Shown in pieces: positions 35,199-42,744 of a DNA stretch of 64,000 bases. The notes under the pieces are model-generated. The model did no database searches. It saw nothing but the letters and a program-made list of their open reading frames with translations, and was not told where the DNA came from. Location: the NCBI RefSeq assembly GCF_000422465.1, contig NZ_AULV01000014.1:206036-270035 (forward strand). The letters run 5' to 3'. Made by a program: the position numbers and the translations under genes. Origin of the DNA: Paenibacillus harenae DSM 16969. GTDB lineage: Bacteria > Bacillota > Bacilli > Paenibacillales > Paenibacillaceae. Numbering within the stretch: the first letter of the stretch is position 1; every line of letters begins with the position of its first letter.

Positions 35199-35315
35199 GA
35201 CTCCGACAAAAACGCCCATTGCCAAATCATGCGTGTAGACAACAACTGCTGCGGTAACGACCATAATGAATCTCATCATGGAGGTATAGCTTATTTTGAT
35301 TAAACCCATATCAAA
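35199..35315 (-). pseudogene. Fragment of a SulP-family anion transporter
   Basis: About 39 codons read FDMGLIKISYTSMMRFIM, then VVTAAVVVYTHDLAMGVFVG. This matches the late transmembrane segments before the STAS domain in SulP transporters, where (V/A)THNLAIGV is typical. A stop lies just upstream and no STAS domain follows, so it is a remnant of a once longer gene. Identification is from memory of the family pattern. Confidence 0.5.
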
Positions 35316-35325
35316 CAATTAAACC

Positions 35326-35348
35326 GGAACCGTGCCCTTTTCGGTTCC
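35326..35348 (+). terminator. Possible terminator in the degraded region
   Basis: GGAACCG/CGGTTCC 7-bp stem with a 9-base loop followed by TTTCT. It might end the TetR transcript, about 130 bases after that gene. Confidence 0.4.
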
Positions 35349-35352
35349 TTTC

Positions 35353-35488
35353 TACTACGGATGGATTATTGTCGGCGTGCGGCTTAGGACTTGTTTTCTC
35401 TGGCCCGGGGCAAACATATGGCGTTTCCACCTTTATTGATGCTTATATCGAAAAGACCAATTGGAGCCGAACAACTATTTCATCGTAA
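35353..35488 (+). pseudogene. N-terminal fragment of an MFS transporter
   Basis: The frame reads YYGWIIVGV, then after a frameshift at about 35378 continues CGLGLVFSGPGQTYGVSTF and IDAYIEKTNWSRTTISS before a TAA at 35486. GWIIV, GPGQTYGVS and WSRT.IS are the typical opening of one MFS branch, covering helix 1 and the following loop. There is no start codon, and the remaining about 350 residues are missing. Confidence 0.6.
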
Positions 35489-35601
35489 AAAATACGACTA
35501 GCGGACTTGACGGAACTGAAATCAATTATCGTGCTATTGCTGCTCTTTTCTCCACTCGGCCTTTGGCAGAGTAACACTTTAATAATTGTCAGAATATTAT
35601 G

Positions 35602-35630
35602 TATAATTGAATTATCTGAAAGCGTTTGCA
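35602..35630 (+). promoter_or_regulatory. Promoter -10 with CcpA cre-like site at the transcription start
   Basis: TATAAT (35602-35607) lies 52 bases before the small gene; the -35 is weak. Ten bases on, TGAAAGCGTTTGCA (35617-35630) closely fits the catabolite-responsive element consensus (TGNAANCGNTNNCA). Its place on the start of transcription predicts repression by CcpA in glucose. Confidence 0.6.
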
Positions 35631-35659
35631 AAATAATCAAACGACAGGAGGCATTTGCC

Positions 35660-35839
35660 ATGATCTTCGAATCGAAGTACAGGAGACAGGCAATGGAGAA
35701 ATGGGATCAAGAAAGGGAAGAAACGGTCGCTGTGGTGAAGCAAGATTGGATCCATTTTTGGGGTCGATTAAATCATACAAAGAAACGGCTTAAAGATACT
35801 GCCACCCTACTTATTCATACCGGTAAAAAGCAAACATGA
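35660..35839 (+). CDS. Hypothetical 59-residue basic protein
   Basis: 59 residues, rich in Lys, Arg, Gln and Trp, predicted helical (KYRRQAMEKWDQEREETVAVVKQDWIHFW...), no membrane helix and no known domain. AGGAGG precedes the ATG by 8 bases. It has its own -10 box, a cre-like operator and a very strong terminator directly after the stop, which together argue it is truly expressed even though it lies among broken genes. Function unknown. Confidence 0.7.
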   Translation: MIFESKYRRQAMEKWDQEREETVAVVKQDWIHFWGRLNHTKKRLKDTATLLIHTGKKQT

Positions 35840-35879
35840 ACGGAAGGCTCGCATGAAGATGCGAACCTTCCGTTTTTTT
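35840..35879 (+). terminator. Strong terminator after the 59-residue gene
   Basis: ACGGAAGG..CGCAT pairs with ATGCG..CCTTCCGT around a GAAG loop, about 14 bp with one mismatch, followed by seven T residues (35873-35879). Confidence 0.92.
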
Positions 35880-35973
35880 ATTTCATGATCATCAACGGGG
35901 CATTTCGCTTGATGTAATACTTTTCGGCACAACTTCCCATAATGACTTCACTAACTACCCTAACAGCGGCTGC
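35878..35973 (-). pseudogene. C-terminal fragment of a universal-stress-protein-like gene
   Basis: Thirty-one codons read AAAVRVVSEVIMGSCAEKYY, then IKRNAPLMIMK and a stop. VxMGSxAEK...APxMIMK is the usual last strand-helix-strand of UspA proteins. A stop codon lies directly upstream, so only the C-terminus remains. The match is short, so the call is tentative. Confidence 0.4.
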
Positions 35974-36030
35974 CTAATAGGATAAGGTCATTTGACCCTT
36001 TTTATGAGTCACACTTTATGGACTCCTTGG

Positions 36031-36062
36031 AAAAAATAAAAGGAGCCCTTGGACAGGGCTCC
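36031..36062 (-). terminator. Terminator of the rpsF-ssb-rpsR operon
   Basis: Perfect 8-bp stem GGAGCCCT/AGGGCTCC with a 5-base loop, followed leftward by TTTTATTTTTT. Confidence 0.88.
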
Positions 36063-36090
36063 TCCGTTTCATGCATATTCGCTTATCGAC

Positions 36091-36375
36091 CTATTCAGTC
36101 GTGTAAGGAAGCAATGCGATTTGACGTGAACGTTTAACTGCAACTGTAAGCAAGCGTTGGTATTTCGCGCTTGTACCTGTCACACGGCGTGGTAAAATTT
36201 TGCCGCGCTCGCTGATAAACTTTTTCAGCAAATCTGTATCTTTATAATCAATTTTAGTGATTTTGTTTACAGTAAAGAAACACACTTTACGGCGTTTGTT
36301 GCGTCCGCCTTTACGTCCGCTGAACTTACGCTCCGGACGCTCGTCGCCGCCATTATCTCTTTGCTTGAAAGCCAT
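36091..36375 (-). CDS. rpsR: 30S ribosomal protein S18 (bS18)
   Basis: 94 residues. The conserved core [21 protein letters not shown] and [17 protein letters not shown] is diagnostic. The ATG at 36375 ([10 protein letters not shown]) is chosen because it is the usual start of the family and follows GGAGGA. The N-terminal Gly/Lys/Arg-rich tail is a little longer than in Escherichia coli. bS18 pairs with bS6 on the 30S platform. Last gene of the operon. Confidence 0.96.
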   Translation of the reverse strand: MAFKQRDNGGDERPERKFSGRKGGRNKRRKVCFFTVNKITKIDYKDTDLLKKFISERGKILPRRVTGTSAKYQRLLTVAVKRSRQIALLPYTTE

Positions 36376-36402
36376 TGTCGTATCCTCCATTCGTTGATCA
36401 TT

Positions 36403-36930
36403 TTAAAACGGCAAATCATCTTCCGATATATCAATTGGGCGTCCGTCATCCTGGAAAGGATCACGGCTGTCATTACGCGAGTTATTGTTAGATCGGCTTC
36501 CGCCTCCGCTGGATGCGTTGCCGCCGGAGTTTCCTCCGCCACTGCCTGTACCGCCGCCTGAGCTGCTGTAGCTACTTCCTCCGCCCTCTTCACGCGCCGC
36601 TCCGCCTTCACGGTTAGACTCCAAGAACCGTACGTTATCGGCAATAACTTCCGTCACATACACGCGCTTGCCTTCGTTGTTCTCGTAGTTCCGCACTTGA
36701 ATGCGTCCCTCAACCGCCGTTAGACGGCCTTTGCGTAAGTAATTGGCGCAGGTTTCGGCCAACTGACGCCAGGTTACAACCGGAATGAAATCCGCTTCAC
36801 GCTCGCCTTGACCGCTCGTAAACGGACGGTCTACCGCAATCGTGAATTGTGTAACCGCAACGCCTGCAGGCGTATAGCGAAGCTCGGGGTCTCTCGTCAA
36901 TCTACCAATCAATATTACACGATTTAACAT
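36403..36930 (-). CDS. ssb: Single-stranded DNA-binding protein
   Basis: 175 residues. OB-fold domain (1-105: [21 protein letters not shown]...) followed by a long Gly/Ser/Asn-rich flexible linker (about 115-160) and the acidic tip ISEDDLPF, the peptide that recruits replication and repair partners. It coats single-stranded DNA as a tetramer. Located between the bS6 and bS18 genes as in most Firmicutes. The linker is repetitive but in frame throughout. Confidence 0.97.
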   Translation of the reverse strand: MLNRVILIGRLTRDPELRYTPAGVAVTQFTIAVDRPFTSGQGEREADFIPVVTWRQLAETCANYLRKGRLTAVEGRIQVRNYENNEGKRVYVTEVIADNVRFLESNREGGAAREEGGGSSYSSSGGGTGSGGGNSGGNASSGGGSRSNNNSRNDSRDPFQDDGRPIDISEDDLPF

Positions 36931-36966
36931 CGTTTCCGACCTCCCAATCGAACAATCCTGCGTGGA

Positions 36967-37251
36967 CTAAGCGACGTCTCTGACGATCAACGAACGAATA
37001 ACTTCATCCGTAATCTTCATGATGCGGTCAAGTTCATTCACAACTTCAGTCGTTGCGTTGAAATGTACCAGTACGAAGTACCCATCACGAAGCTTGTTGA
37101 TCTCATACGCAAGACGGCGTTTTCCCATCACGTCTGTCTTTGTGACTTCTCCGCCATTGGAGATGATGCCATTGAATTTATCAACGATCGCTTGAACGTT
37201 TTCTTGTTCAACGTCTGGACGAATGATGTACATCACTTCATATTTGCGCAT
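36967..37251 (-). CDS. rpsF: 30S ribosomal protein S6 (bS6)
   Basis: 94 residues, normal length. MRKYEVMYIIRPDVEQE, GKRRLAYEINKLRDGYFVLVHF and ITDEVIRSLIVRD are family hallmarks. It forms a heterodimer with bS18 on the 30S platform. GGAGGTG lies 8 bases before the ATG. First gene of the operon, preceded by a strong promoter and a possible autoregulatory leader. Confidence 0.97.
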   Translation of the reverse strand: MRKYEVMYIIRPDVEQENVQAIVDKFNGIISNGGEVTKTDVMGKRRLAYEINKLRDGYFVLVHFNATTEVVNELDRIMKITDEVIRSLIVRDVA

Positions 37252-37254
37252 ATT

Positions 37255-37320
37255 GTTTCACCTCCTTTTGGACTAACGGCCCCATAAATGGAGCAAGGAA
37301 CGAGCATTTGCTCGCATCTC
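37255..37320 (-). promoter_or_regulatory. rpsF leader, possible S6:S18 autoregulatory RNA
   Basis: The untranslated leader holds a GAGCAAATGCTC hairpin and then a GGGGCCGTTAGTCC segment just before the ribosome binding site. An exposed CCG beside a stem is the recognition feature described for S6:S18 leaders. I cannot fold it, so the call rests on position and motif. Confidence 0.45.
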
Positions 37321-37323
37321 TAT

Positions 37324-37352
37324 ACTATACCAAATCAAATCGCCTATGACAA
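37324..37352 (-). promoter_or_regulatory. Promoter of the rpsF operon
   Basis: Leftward TTGTCA (37347-37352) and TATAGT (37324-37329) are 17 bases apart, near the vegetative sigma consensus. Confidence 0.7.
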
Positions 37353-37521
37353 GCATAAATCCATAGCGCTTGTTATTTGGAAGATGCAGCACATTTCATG
37401 TAAAGCTTTACAACCGTTATTTCTGGCTTATGAAATGCTTCTTACTGCGAATACTAAAGTTCCGAGCGACTGCTTATTTGCATTCGTTCAATAAAACCAG
37501 AACCAGCTGGAGGAGATCATA

Positions 37522-37704
37522 ATGGGCGAATGGACAACCTTCGTAGCCGGAGACAGAGCACCAAACGACGGCACTTATATTGAACACGGAGACAATTCAT
37601 TTCATATGGGTGTCAAGAATCCCAAGAAAATTCAGCTTAGCAAAGGCGAGCGTTTTCCTGAAACAACCAATCACGAACGCAGGTGGAGATTAATGGATCA
37701 TTGA
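37522..37704 (+). CDS. YjzC-like small protein
   Basis: 60 residues. The pattern FVAGDRAPNDGTYIEHGDNS, then VKNPKKIQL..GERFPETTNHERRW, closely follows the YjzC family of Bacillus (GQKAPNNGTYVEIGE...VKNPQKIKL..G.KFPETTNH). Function is unknown. GGAGGAGATC precedes the ATG. It lies alone, divergent from the rpsF operon. Confidence 0.85.
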   Translation: MGEWTTFVAGDRAPNDGTYIEHGDNSFHMGVKNPKKIQLSKGERFPETTNHERRWRLMDH

Positions 37705-38004
37705 TTTTTTGTAAATGACAGCGTATATTTCGATCCGTTATATGTCATTCTAAACTTCGACGGTGTAAGAGAGGTGTGGTTCCATTGAACCTATTGGTGA
37801 AAGGACCTCAAGAGGATTTCGTCCACTCCGTATAGAAGCGGAGGATTGTGCCAAAGACTACTGTCTGTAACACACGCGCATTATTCCTAATTGAATGAAG
37901 CTCCCGGGTTTCACATGCTTGCAGTGAGAATTGATCGACTCTGACCATCAATCACCGTCAAGAGGAGAGTTCGCGAGAGCTCTCTTTCTTCGTTGTCCTA
38001 CCGA
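37705..38004. other. 300-bp intergenic region with no gene seen
   Basis: No coding frame with a ribosome binding site was found. It contains an imperfect AATGACA...TGTCATT dyad (about 37716-37751) after the YjzC-like gene, and near its right end a GAGAG...CTCTC hairpin followed by TTTCTT (about 37962-37989), which may be a terminator. The middle 200 bases are unexplained. Confidence 0.5.
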
Positions 38005-38466
38005 TTAGGACTTGTGCCATGCTTTGCTTGGCCGGTCGGTCGGATAACCATTCTGCTTCCGGTATGCTTTACGTTCAATCGTAAAATCCCACCACTTCAT
38101 CTCGCTCCCCGGATGATTGGCATGGTGTACGGCAAGCCTCATTACATCTTCCACGCATGGATCCATCCACACGCCGTGTAACCTCTCCAGACGCTCGACA
38201 AGCTGCGCGCCGCTCTCTCCTCCGGTCTTTATATCTTCAAGCGAATGAAACCCAAGCTCGATCAAGTTAATAGCGAGTTTATGGCCGATAGAGGGCACGT
38301 TCTGGAACTTGGCGAGCGCAAGCAGCAGACGAGCTCTCTCTTCCGGAACCCGCAGGCTAGCGCTGAGCTGATCTGCCGTATAGCCGGCGATATCGGTCAG
38401 CTTGATTTTACTTTCCCGCATCGCTTTACGTTCAACATCGGTTAAAGGTAGCTTCGGCGTGCTCAT
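38005..38466 (-). CDS. Cdd1-like helix-hairpin-helix protein
   Basis: 153 residues. Two helix-hairpin-helix-like segments (FQNVPSIGHKLAINLIELGF; a tight SLEDIKTGGESGAQL) and the C-terminal VWMDPCVEDVMRLAVHHANH match the Cdd1 'pathogenicity locus' family. HhH motifs suggest DNA contact, but no activity is known; the Cys/His cluster at WMDPCVEDV...HHA is characteristic. GGAGGATA precedes the ATG. It lies just downstream of tRNA-Ser on the same strand. Confidence 0.8.
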   Translation of the reverse strand: MSTPKLPLTDVERKAMRESKIKLTDIAGYTADQLSASLRVPEERARLLLALAKFQNVPSIGHKLAINLIELGFHSLEDIKTGGESGAQLVERLERLHGVWMDPCVEDVMRLAVHHANHPGSEMKWWDFTIERKAYRKQNGYPTDRPSKAWHKS

Positions 38467-38544
38467 CGGAAATATCCTCCTTTATGTAAAATCGTGTAAA
38501 TAAAAAAACGATCCGGTTACCGAATCGTTTGACTGTTATGTTTA

Positions 38545-38635
38545 TGGCGGAGAAGGTGGGATTCGAACCCACGCACGCTTTGACACGCCTAGCTGATTTC
38601 GAGTCAGCCCCCTTGGGCCTCTTGGGTACCTCTCC
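38545..38635 (-). tRNA. tRNA-Ser (anticodon CGA)
   Basis: 91 bases on the minus strand, starting GGAGAGGTACCC and ending with encoded CCA. The anticodon arm is GCTGA-CTCGAAA-TCAGC, giving CGA, which reads UCG. The long variable arm (about AGGCGTGTCAAAGCGT) identifies a class II serine tRNA. GTTCGAATCC forms the T loop. Confidence 0.96.
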
Positions 38636-38708
38636 GGACGCAAAGATTATATTATCATAAAGCATGTCCTCGTGCAAGTGCTTTTTTTATTTTTTTAAGT
38701 GGCAAATA

Positions 38709-38927
38709 TTACGCTTCCGGCCCGCCCTCTACAGCTGCTTTCGAACGCAGTACCTTCTTCATGTTCTTCTCGAATTTAGCTCTTGGAATCAATACGCTGT
38801 GCTTGCACCCGACACATTTGATGCGGATATCCATTCCCATTCGAATAATTTCCATCTCGTTGGAACCGCATGGGTGCTGCTTCTTCATTTGAACGATATC
38901 GCCTAACTCGAATTGCTTACGCTCCAT
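38709..38927 (-). CDS. DUF951 family protein (YyzM-like)
   Basis: 72 residues. The pattern FELGDIVQMKKQHPCGSNEMEI...DIRIKCVGCKHSVLIPR is diagnostic of DUF951, with a PCG and a CVGC pair that may bind zinc. Function is unknown; the gene is widespread next to the chromosome origin in Firmicutes. It overlaps the end of the MscS gene by 11 bases, so the two are translated together. Confidence 0.92.
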   Translation of the reverse strand: MERKQFELGDIVQMKKQHPCGSNEMEIIRMGMDIRIKCVGCKHSVLIPRAKFEKNMKKVLRSKAAVEGGPEA

Positions 38928-39792
38928 CCTTTATGCCCCCCTTTTCATTCCGTTGGTAGGTCACCATTCTCGGATACGGTATTTCGATCCCGTTTGCGTC
39001 CAACGCCTTTTTCATTTCCAAGTTTAATTTTCTTGCCAGCGCATGCTGCGTGTTAGGCTTGCACTCCGCAATCACACGAAGGGTTACTCCTGTCGGCGCT
39101 ATGGCCTGTACGCCAAGCACCTCCGGCGCATTAACCAGATCCGTGTCCTGCAACGTGATCATCGTATGGCGAATCACTTCGATGGCACGGTCTACTTCTT
39201 CCTCGAATGCGATCGATATATCGACAACCGCAATGGAATTGTTAATGGAGAAATTCGTTACTTCATTAATCATACCGTTTGGAATGATGAACATCTCCCC
39301 CGTCCAGCTCTGAATTCGGGTTGTACGGAGCCCGATCATTTCTACTGTACCTTTAAATTGCCCGGACTGTATAACGTCGCCTACGGCGAACTGGTCCTCC
39401 AGAACAATAAAGAAGCCTGTTATGATATCCTTCACCAGACTTTGTGCGCCGAAACCGATCGCCAGCCCCAACACGCCGGCTCCGGCAAGCAGCGGGCCCA
39501 AATCGATTCCGAACTCGGACAATACAAGCATTGCCGCAATAAAATATACAACATACGAAACGACGTTCTTCATCAGCTTCCCTAATGTCGTCATTCTTCT
39601 CGTATGACTAGGTAAACGCTTGCTTTCCCTTTCTAATACAACCCGGTTAATCGTTTTATGTATGATCCAGACAAGAACTTTTCCCACAACTAGAATAATC
39701 GCCACGCGAAAGACGGCATTTCCGAGACCCTGCCATATTTCTTGGTTCGTCAACCATCCAGTTGCTGTTGCATATATTTCTTTCATTGTCAT
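38917..39792 (-). CDS. Small-conductance mechanosensitive channel (MscS family)
   Basis: 291 residues. Three transmembrane helices (about 20-40, 65-85, 92-115); the pore helix is LGPLLAGAGVLGLAIGFGAQSLVKD, the MscS TM3 signature. The beta domain follows (FSVGDVIQSG-like FAVGDVIQ, RTTRIQSWTGEMFIIPN). The channel opens under membrane tension to release solutes during osmotic downshock. Length is close to YkuT-type proteins. The ATG at 39792 lies 7 bases after AGGAGG. It forms an operon with the DUF951 gene. Confidence 0.94.
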   Translation of the reverse strand: MTMKEIYATATGWLTNQEIWQGLGNAVFRVAIILVVGKVLVWIIHKTINRVVLERESKRLPSHTRRMTTLGKLMKNVVSYVVYFIAAMLVLSEFGIDLGPLLAGAGVLGLAIGFGAQSLVKDIITGFFIVLEDQFAVGDVIQSGQFKGTVEMIGLRTTRIQSWTGEMFIIPNGMINEVTNFSINNSIAVVDISIAFEEEVDRAIEVIRHTMITLQDTDLVNAPEVLGVQAIAPTGVTLRVIAECKPNTQHALARKLNLEMKKALDANGIEIPYPRMVTYQRNEKGGIKDGA

Positions 39793-39825
39793 CACTATTC
39801 CTCCTTCTAAGCTGTAGACACCTGC

Positions 39826-40065
39826 TTACAGGTCGATTTGTTCATACCCTGAAAGGACCGGTTTGAATATGCCCCTTACTTCAACGTGCTCTTGGACAAT
39901 CACATCCTTCACCGTATCAAGACGCTCATCCGGAAATTCAATGGACAGCGCGCAGCCGGCTGTAATTTCCTTTGGCGTCGGGCGAATGTCAATGTCTATA
40001 TCTGCGTATTCCAGCAGCATCTCGGCCCTTAAAGCCTGCTGCGTGGAATCGAATGCAATCAGCAT
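39826..40065 (-). CDS. DUF3343 family protein
   Basis: 79 residues from the ATG at 40065, 7 bases after GGGGGA. A TTG two codons earlier is too close. The pattern LIAFDSTQQALRAEMLL...DIDIRPTPKEITAGCALSIEF fits DUF3343, a ferredoxin-like small domain (putative Se/S-redox-related family) with the conserved single Cys in AGCALS. Function unknown. It precedes the MscS-DUF951 genes on the same strand. Confidence 0.85.
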   Translation of the reverse strand: MLIAFDSTQQALRAEMLLEYADIDIDIRPTPKEITAGCALSIEFPDERLDTVKDVIVQEHVEVRGIFKPVLSGYEQIDL

Positions 40066-40152
40066 AAGCAAGTCCCCCGCTTCGTTTGCGATCCAACCTC
40101 AACAGCTATCCATTAGCTGATTAAGCTTGATCTTATTCAAAAACTATCTGAC

Positions 40153-40182
40153 GTATAAAATGGTCAGCTCATCCATATACTA
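40153..40182 (+). promoter_or_regulatory. Possible forespore sigma promoter of yyaC
   Basis: GTATA (40153-40157) and CATATACTA (40174-40182), 16 bases apart, resemble sigma-F/sigma-G elements. Spacing and position upstream of yyaC fit, but the -10 is not a full match. Confidence 0.3.
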
Positions 40183-40212
40183 GTAACATATTGGCATTAT
40201 CGGAGGGATTCT

Positions 40213-40818
40213 ATGAAGCTACCATTTATGAAGGACACACCGTTAAAGGTACCTTATACGACGGCAAATGTAATCGGTATGCTTGTCAATCGCTTAACCG
40301 CTATGTTCGAGGAAATGTCCGGCAACCGTCCGATCGTCATTGTATGCGTAGGAACGGACAGGTCGACCGGCGATGCGCTTGGACCGCTTATCGGCACCTC
40401 ATTATCGAAATACCGCAGTCCTCATTTTACTCTTTACGGCACATTAGAGGAACCCGTGCATGCCATGAACTTAGATGATACCCTTCTGGAAATTAACAAG
40501 CAGTTTCATAAGCCGTTCGTCATTGGAATTGACGCTTGCCTCGGCCAAGTATCAAGCGTAGGCTGCATTCAACTGGGCGTCGGCCCTGTTCGTCCCGGTG
40601 CCGGTGTGAATAAAGAATTGCCTCCTGTCGGCGATATCCATTTGACGGGCATCGTGAACGTCGGAGGTTTCATGGAATATTTCGTGCTTCAGAATACCCG
40701 TCTTCATTTGGTTATGAAAATGGCTGATATTATTTCATTAAGCCTGTTTACCTCTATTGCCAACTATGTCCAAATCGTAAGCGCCAGAGAACAAACTGCC
40801 GCTTCCGATAATAGCTGA
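40213..40818 (+). CDS. yyaC: Spore protease YyaC
   Basis: 201 residues. CVGTDRSTGDALGPLIGT (about 47-64) and the IGIDACLG segment match YyaC/DUF1256, a family related to the GPR germination protease fold and found only in spore-formers. CGGAGGGATT precedes the ATG. In Bacillus subtilis yyaC is expressed in the forespore. The gene is convergent with the DUF4446 gene. It supports the view that the organism sporulates. Confidence 0.92.
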   Translation: MKLPFMKDTPLKVPYTTANVIGMLVNRLTAMFEEMSGNRPIVIVCVGTDRSTGDALGPLIGTSLSKYRSPHFTLYGTLEEPVHAMNLDDTLLEINKQFHKPFVIGIDACLGQVSSVGCIQLGVGPVRPGAGVNKELPPVGDIHLTGIVNVGGFMEYFVLQNTRLHLVMKMADIISLSLFTSIANYVQIVSAREQTAASDNS

Positions 40819-40835
40819 ATTGTTTTCTGCCCGAA

Positions 40836-41318
40836 TCACTTTGCTTCTTTAATCGCCTTCCGCTCTTCCGGTGTTAACGGGTAAGCGGACTCGCCTTTAG
40901 CAACCGGCTTCGCATACACATAGGAATTCTCCCGGCTATGAATGCTCGTTATGACTGCCCCATCGCTTTCATCATTCACAATCGCAAGGGAGAAGCTCAG
41001 ATCGCTGCCCTGATCTGCAAAGGCATTGTAGCGATGGATGCCGAGCCTCCCTTTCTTCTTGGGCAGTGTCTGCTGTACGTCTTTGAGCTGTAATTGCAGC
41101 TGTTCTGTCGCTTCCTTCTGTACGGAAATGCTCTCCTTCATCTGAAGGATTACCTCTTCAAAGTTGGTTACGCCTGTATTGCCCATAACCGATGTATACT
41201 GCATTCTTAGCTTCTTCAGCCGTCTGCCGACGACTGCAATCCAAATGAATAGAATAATGACAAGCAGCGCTAATCCCACCGTGACTGCATTCATCGGATT
41301 TGTTGTCCACTCATCCAT
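40836..41318 (-). CDS. DUF4446 membrane-anchored protein
   Basis: 160 residues: one N-terminal transmembrane helix (about 10-30), a coiled-coil-like stretch (about 55-85, FEEVILQMKESISVQKEATEQ) and the conserved C-terminal domain GIHRYNAFADQGSDLSFSLAIVND...GVVITSIHSRE-type. This domain is characteristic of DUF4446, common near the origin of Firmicutes. Function unknown. It starts 28 bases before the aminotransferase gene. Confidence 0.9.
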   Translation of the reverse strand: MDEWTTNPMNAVTVGLALLVIILFIWIAVVGRRLKKLRMQYTSVMGNTGVTNFEEVILQMKESISVQKEATEQLQLQLKDVQQTLPKKKGRLGIHRYNAFADQGSDLSFSLAIVNDESDGAVITSIHSRENSYVYAKPVAKGESAYPLTPEERKAIKEAK

Positions 41319-41345
41319 CTTTGTTATTCCGCCCCCATTTAATCG

Positions 41346-42524
41346 CTATGCCCGGTATTGCAATGCTATTTCCTTAATCGCCTCTGCCAAAGCATCCACT
41401 TCCGCTTCAGTCGTATAAATTCCAACGCTTGCCCGTACAGCGCCTGTCGCTGATGTCCCGGCACAAGCATGCGCCAGCGGCGTACAGTGAAAACCTGCCC
41501 TTACCGCGATGTTATAATGCTGATCCAGGATAAAGGAAAGCTCCGACGGGTCAATTCCCTCCACGTGAAAAGCAACAATACCCGTCCGCTGTTCCCCCGG
41601 TTCCGGCCCCAGCAGTCTAATCCCTTCTACCGGCAGCAGGCCTTCCATTAATCTTTGCGTCAAAGCCCATTCCTTAGTATGGATGTTCTGAATTCCCTCA
41701 TTCAACACATGCTGGACGCCCATTCTGAGACCGGCAAGCCCGGGTGTGTTCTGTGTGCCCGCCTCATAGCGGTCCGGCCTCACGTGAGGCTGCTCAAGCG
41801 CCTCGGATTGGCTTCCTGTTCCGCCATGCAGCAATGGCTCCAGCTCAAGCTCAGGATCGATGTACAGCCCTCCTGTGCCCTGCGGACCAAGCAATCCCTT
41901 ATGCCCCGGAAAAGCAAGCATATGAATCCCCATGCCCTTCACGTCGATCGGCAGTACACCTGCACTCTGCGCGGCATCAACCAGCAGCTTTATGCCATGT
42001 TTACTCGCGATGTCCGCGATATCCGCTATCGGCAGAATCGTTCCTAACAGGTTCGAGCTGTGATTCACGATTAATAATGTGGTTTGGGGACGAATTGAAG
42101 CTTTGACGTCTTCCAGTTTAATATTTCCGCGTTCATCCGCTTCTATATAGGTTACTTGAATGCCAATCTTTTGCTCCAAATAATAAAGCGGCCTCCTTAC
42201 GGAATTATGTTCAACTGATGTTGCAATAACATGATCGCCAGGTTTTAACCAACCCTTGATCGCCATATTTAATGCCATCGTCGTATTGGATGCAAAGGCA
42301 ATATCATTTGGATTTTTTATATTGAAGAGCCTGCTTAGCTGTTTTCTCGTATCAAAAAGCACTCTGCTCGCGCGTACGGCCATCGCATGGCTTCCGCGTC
42401 CAGGATTTGCCGCATCATTTATCATAGCTTGAATAACGGCTTCCATTACGGCCGGCGGCTTTGGCCACGAGGTTGCCGCATGGTCCAAATAAATTACCGA
42501 TTGTCCCTGATTTTGATCAGCCAT
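41346..42524 (-). CDS. Cysteine desulfurase-like class V aminotransferase
   Basis: 392 residues from the ATG at 42524, 9 bases after GGAGGG. YLDHAATSWPKPPAV is the N-terminus of the group II (CsdA/SufS-like) desulfurase family. The PLP lysine is in AFPGHKGLLGPQGTG (about 200); DAAQSAG holds the PLP-ring Asp and Gln. A catalytic Cys candidate lies in RAGFHCTPLAH (about 345). It removes sulphur from cysteine in the related enzymes. It is not next to suf/isc genes, so its partner is unclear. Confidence 0.9.
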   Translation of the reverse strand: MADQNQGQSVIYLDHAATSWPKPPAVMEAVIQAMINDAANPGRGSHAMAVRASRVLFDTRKQLSRLFNIKNPNDIAFASNTTMALNMAIKGWLKPGDHVIATSVEHNSVRRPLYYLEQKIGIQVTYIEADERGNIKLEDVKASIRPQTTLLIVNHSSNLLGTILPIADIADIASKHGIKLLVDAAQSAGVLPIDVKGMGIHMLAFPGHKGLLGPQGTGGLYIDPELELEPLLHGGTGSQSEALEQPHVRPDRYEAGTQNTPGLAGLRMGVQHVLNEGIQNIHTKEWALTQRLMEGLLPVEGIRLLGPEPGEQRTGIVAFHVEGIDPSELSFILDQHYNIAVRAGFHCTPLAHACAGTSATGAVRASVGIYTTEAEVDALAEAIKEIALQYRA

Positions 42525-42659
42525 GTCATTTATCCCTCCGCTCTTACATTCCTTGCACAATCAGAAACGTTATTCGCATCCTCGTCTAGGAACGCAGCCA
42601 TTTCGCGTCGAACGATGAGCAAATATGATGTGAGAACTTATCAAAGCCCTCTATTTTAA

Positions 42660-42728
42660 CCTAACAATGGCATACCTTAGTTTAATCCTTCACATGAAAG
42701 ATTACAACTTTGGTATGCCATTGTTAGG
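42660..42728. repeat. Perfect 17-bp inverted repeat with nested hairpin
   Basis: CCTAACAATGGCATACC (42660-42676) is perfectly inverted at 42712-42728, with a 35-base interior that itself contains TAATCCTT/AAAGATTA (one mismatch) around CACATG. It lies in the gap between parB and the aminotransferase gene. No T run follows either arm, so it is not a standard terminator. Confidence 0.8.
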
Positions 42729-42744
42729 ATATCGATTACGTGTA

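Noticed and set aside
37780..37990. T-box or riboswitch in the 37.7-38.0 kb gap
   Set aside because: No T-box core sequence and no recognised aptamer motif found by eye; neighbours are not amino-acid genes.
42660..42728. Inverted repeat considered as insertion-sequence ends
   Set aside because: Only 35 bases lie between the arms, with no transposase and no visible target duplication.
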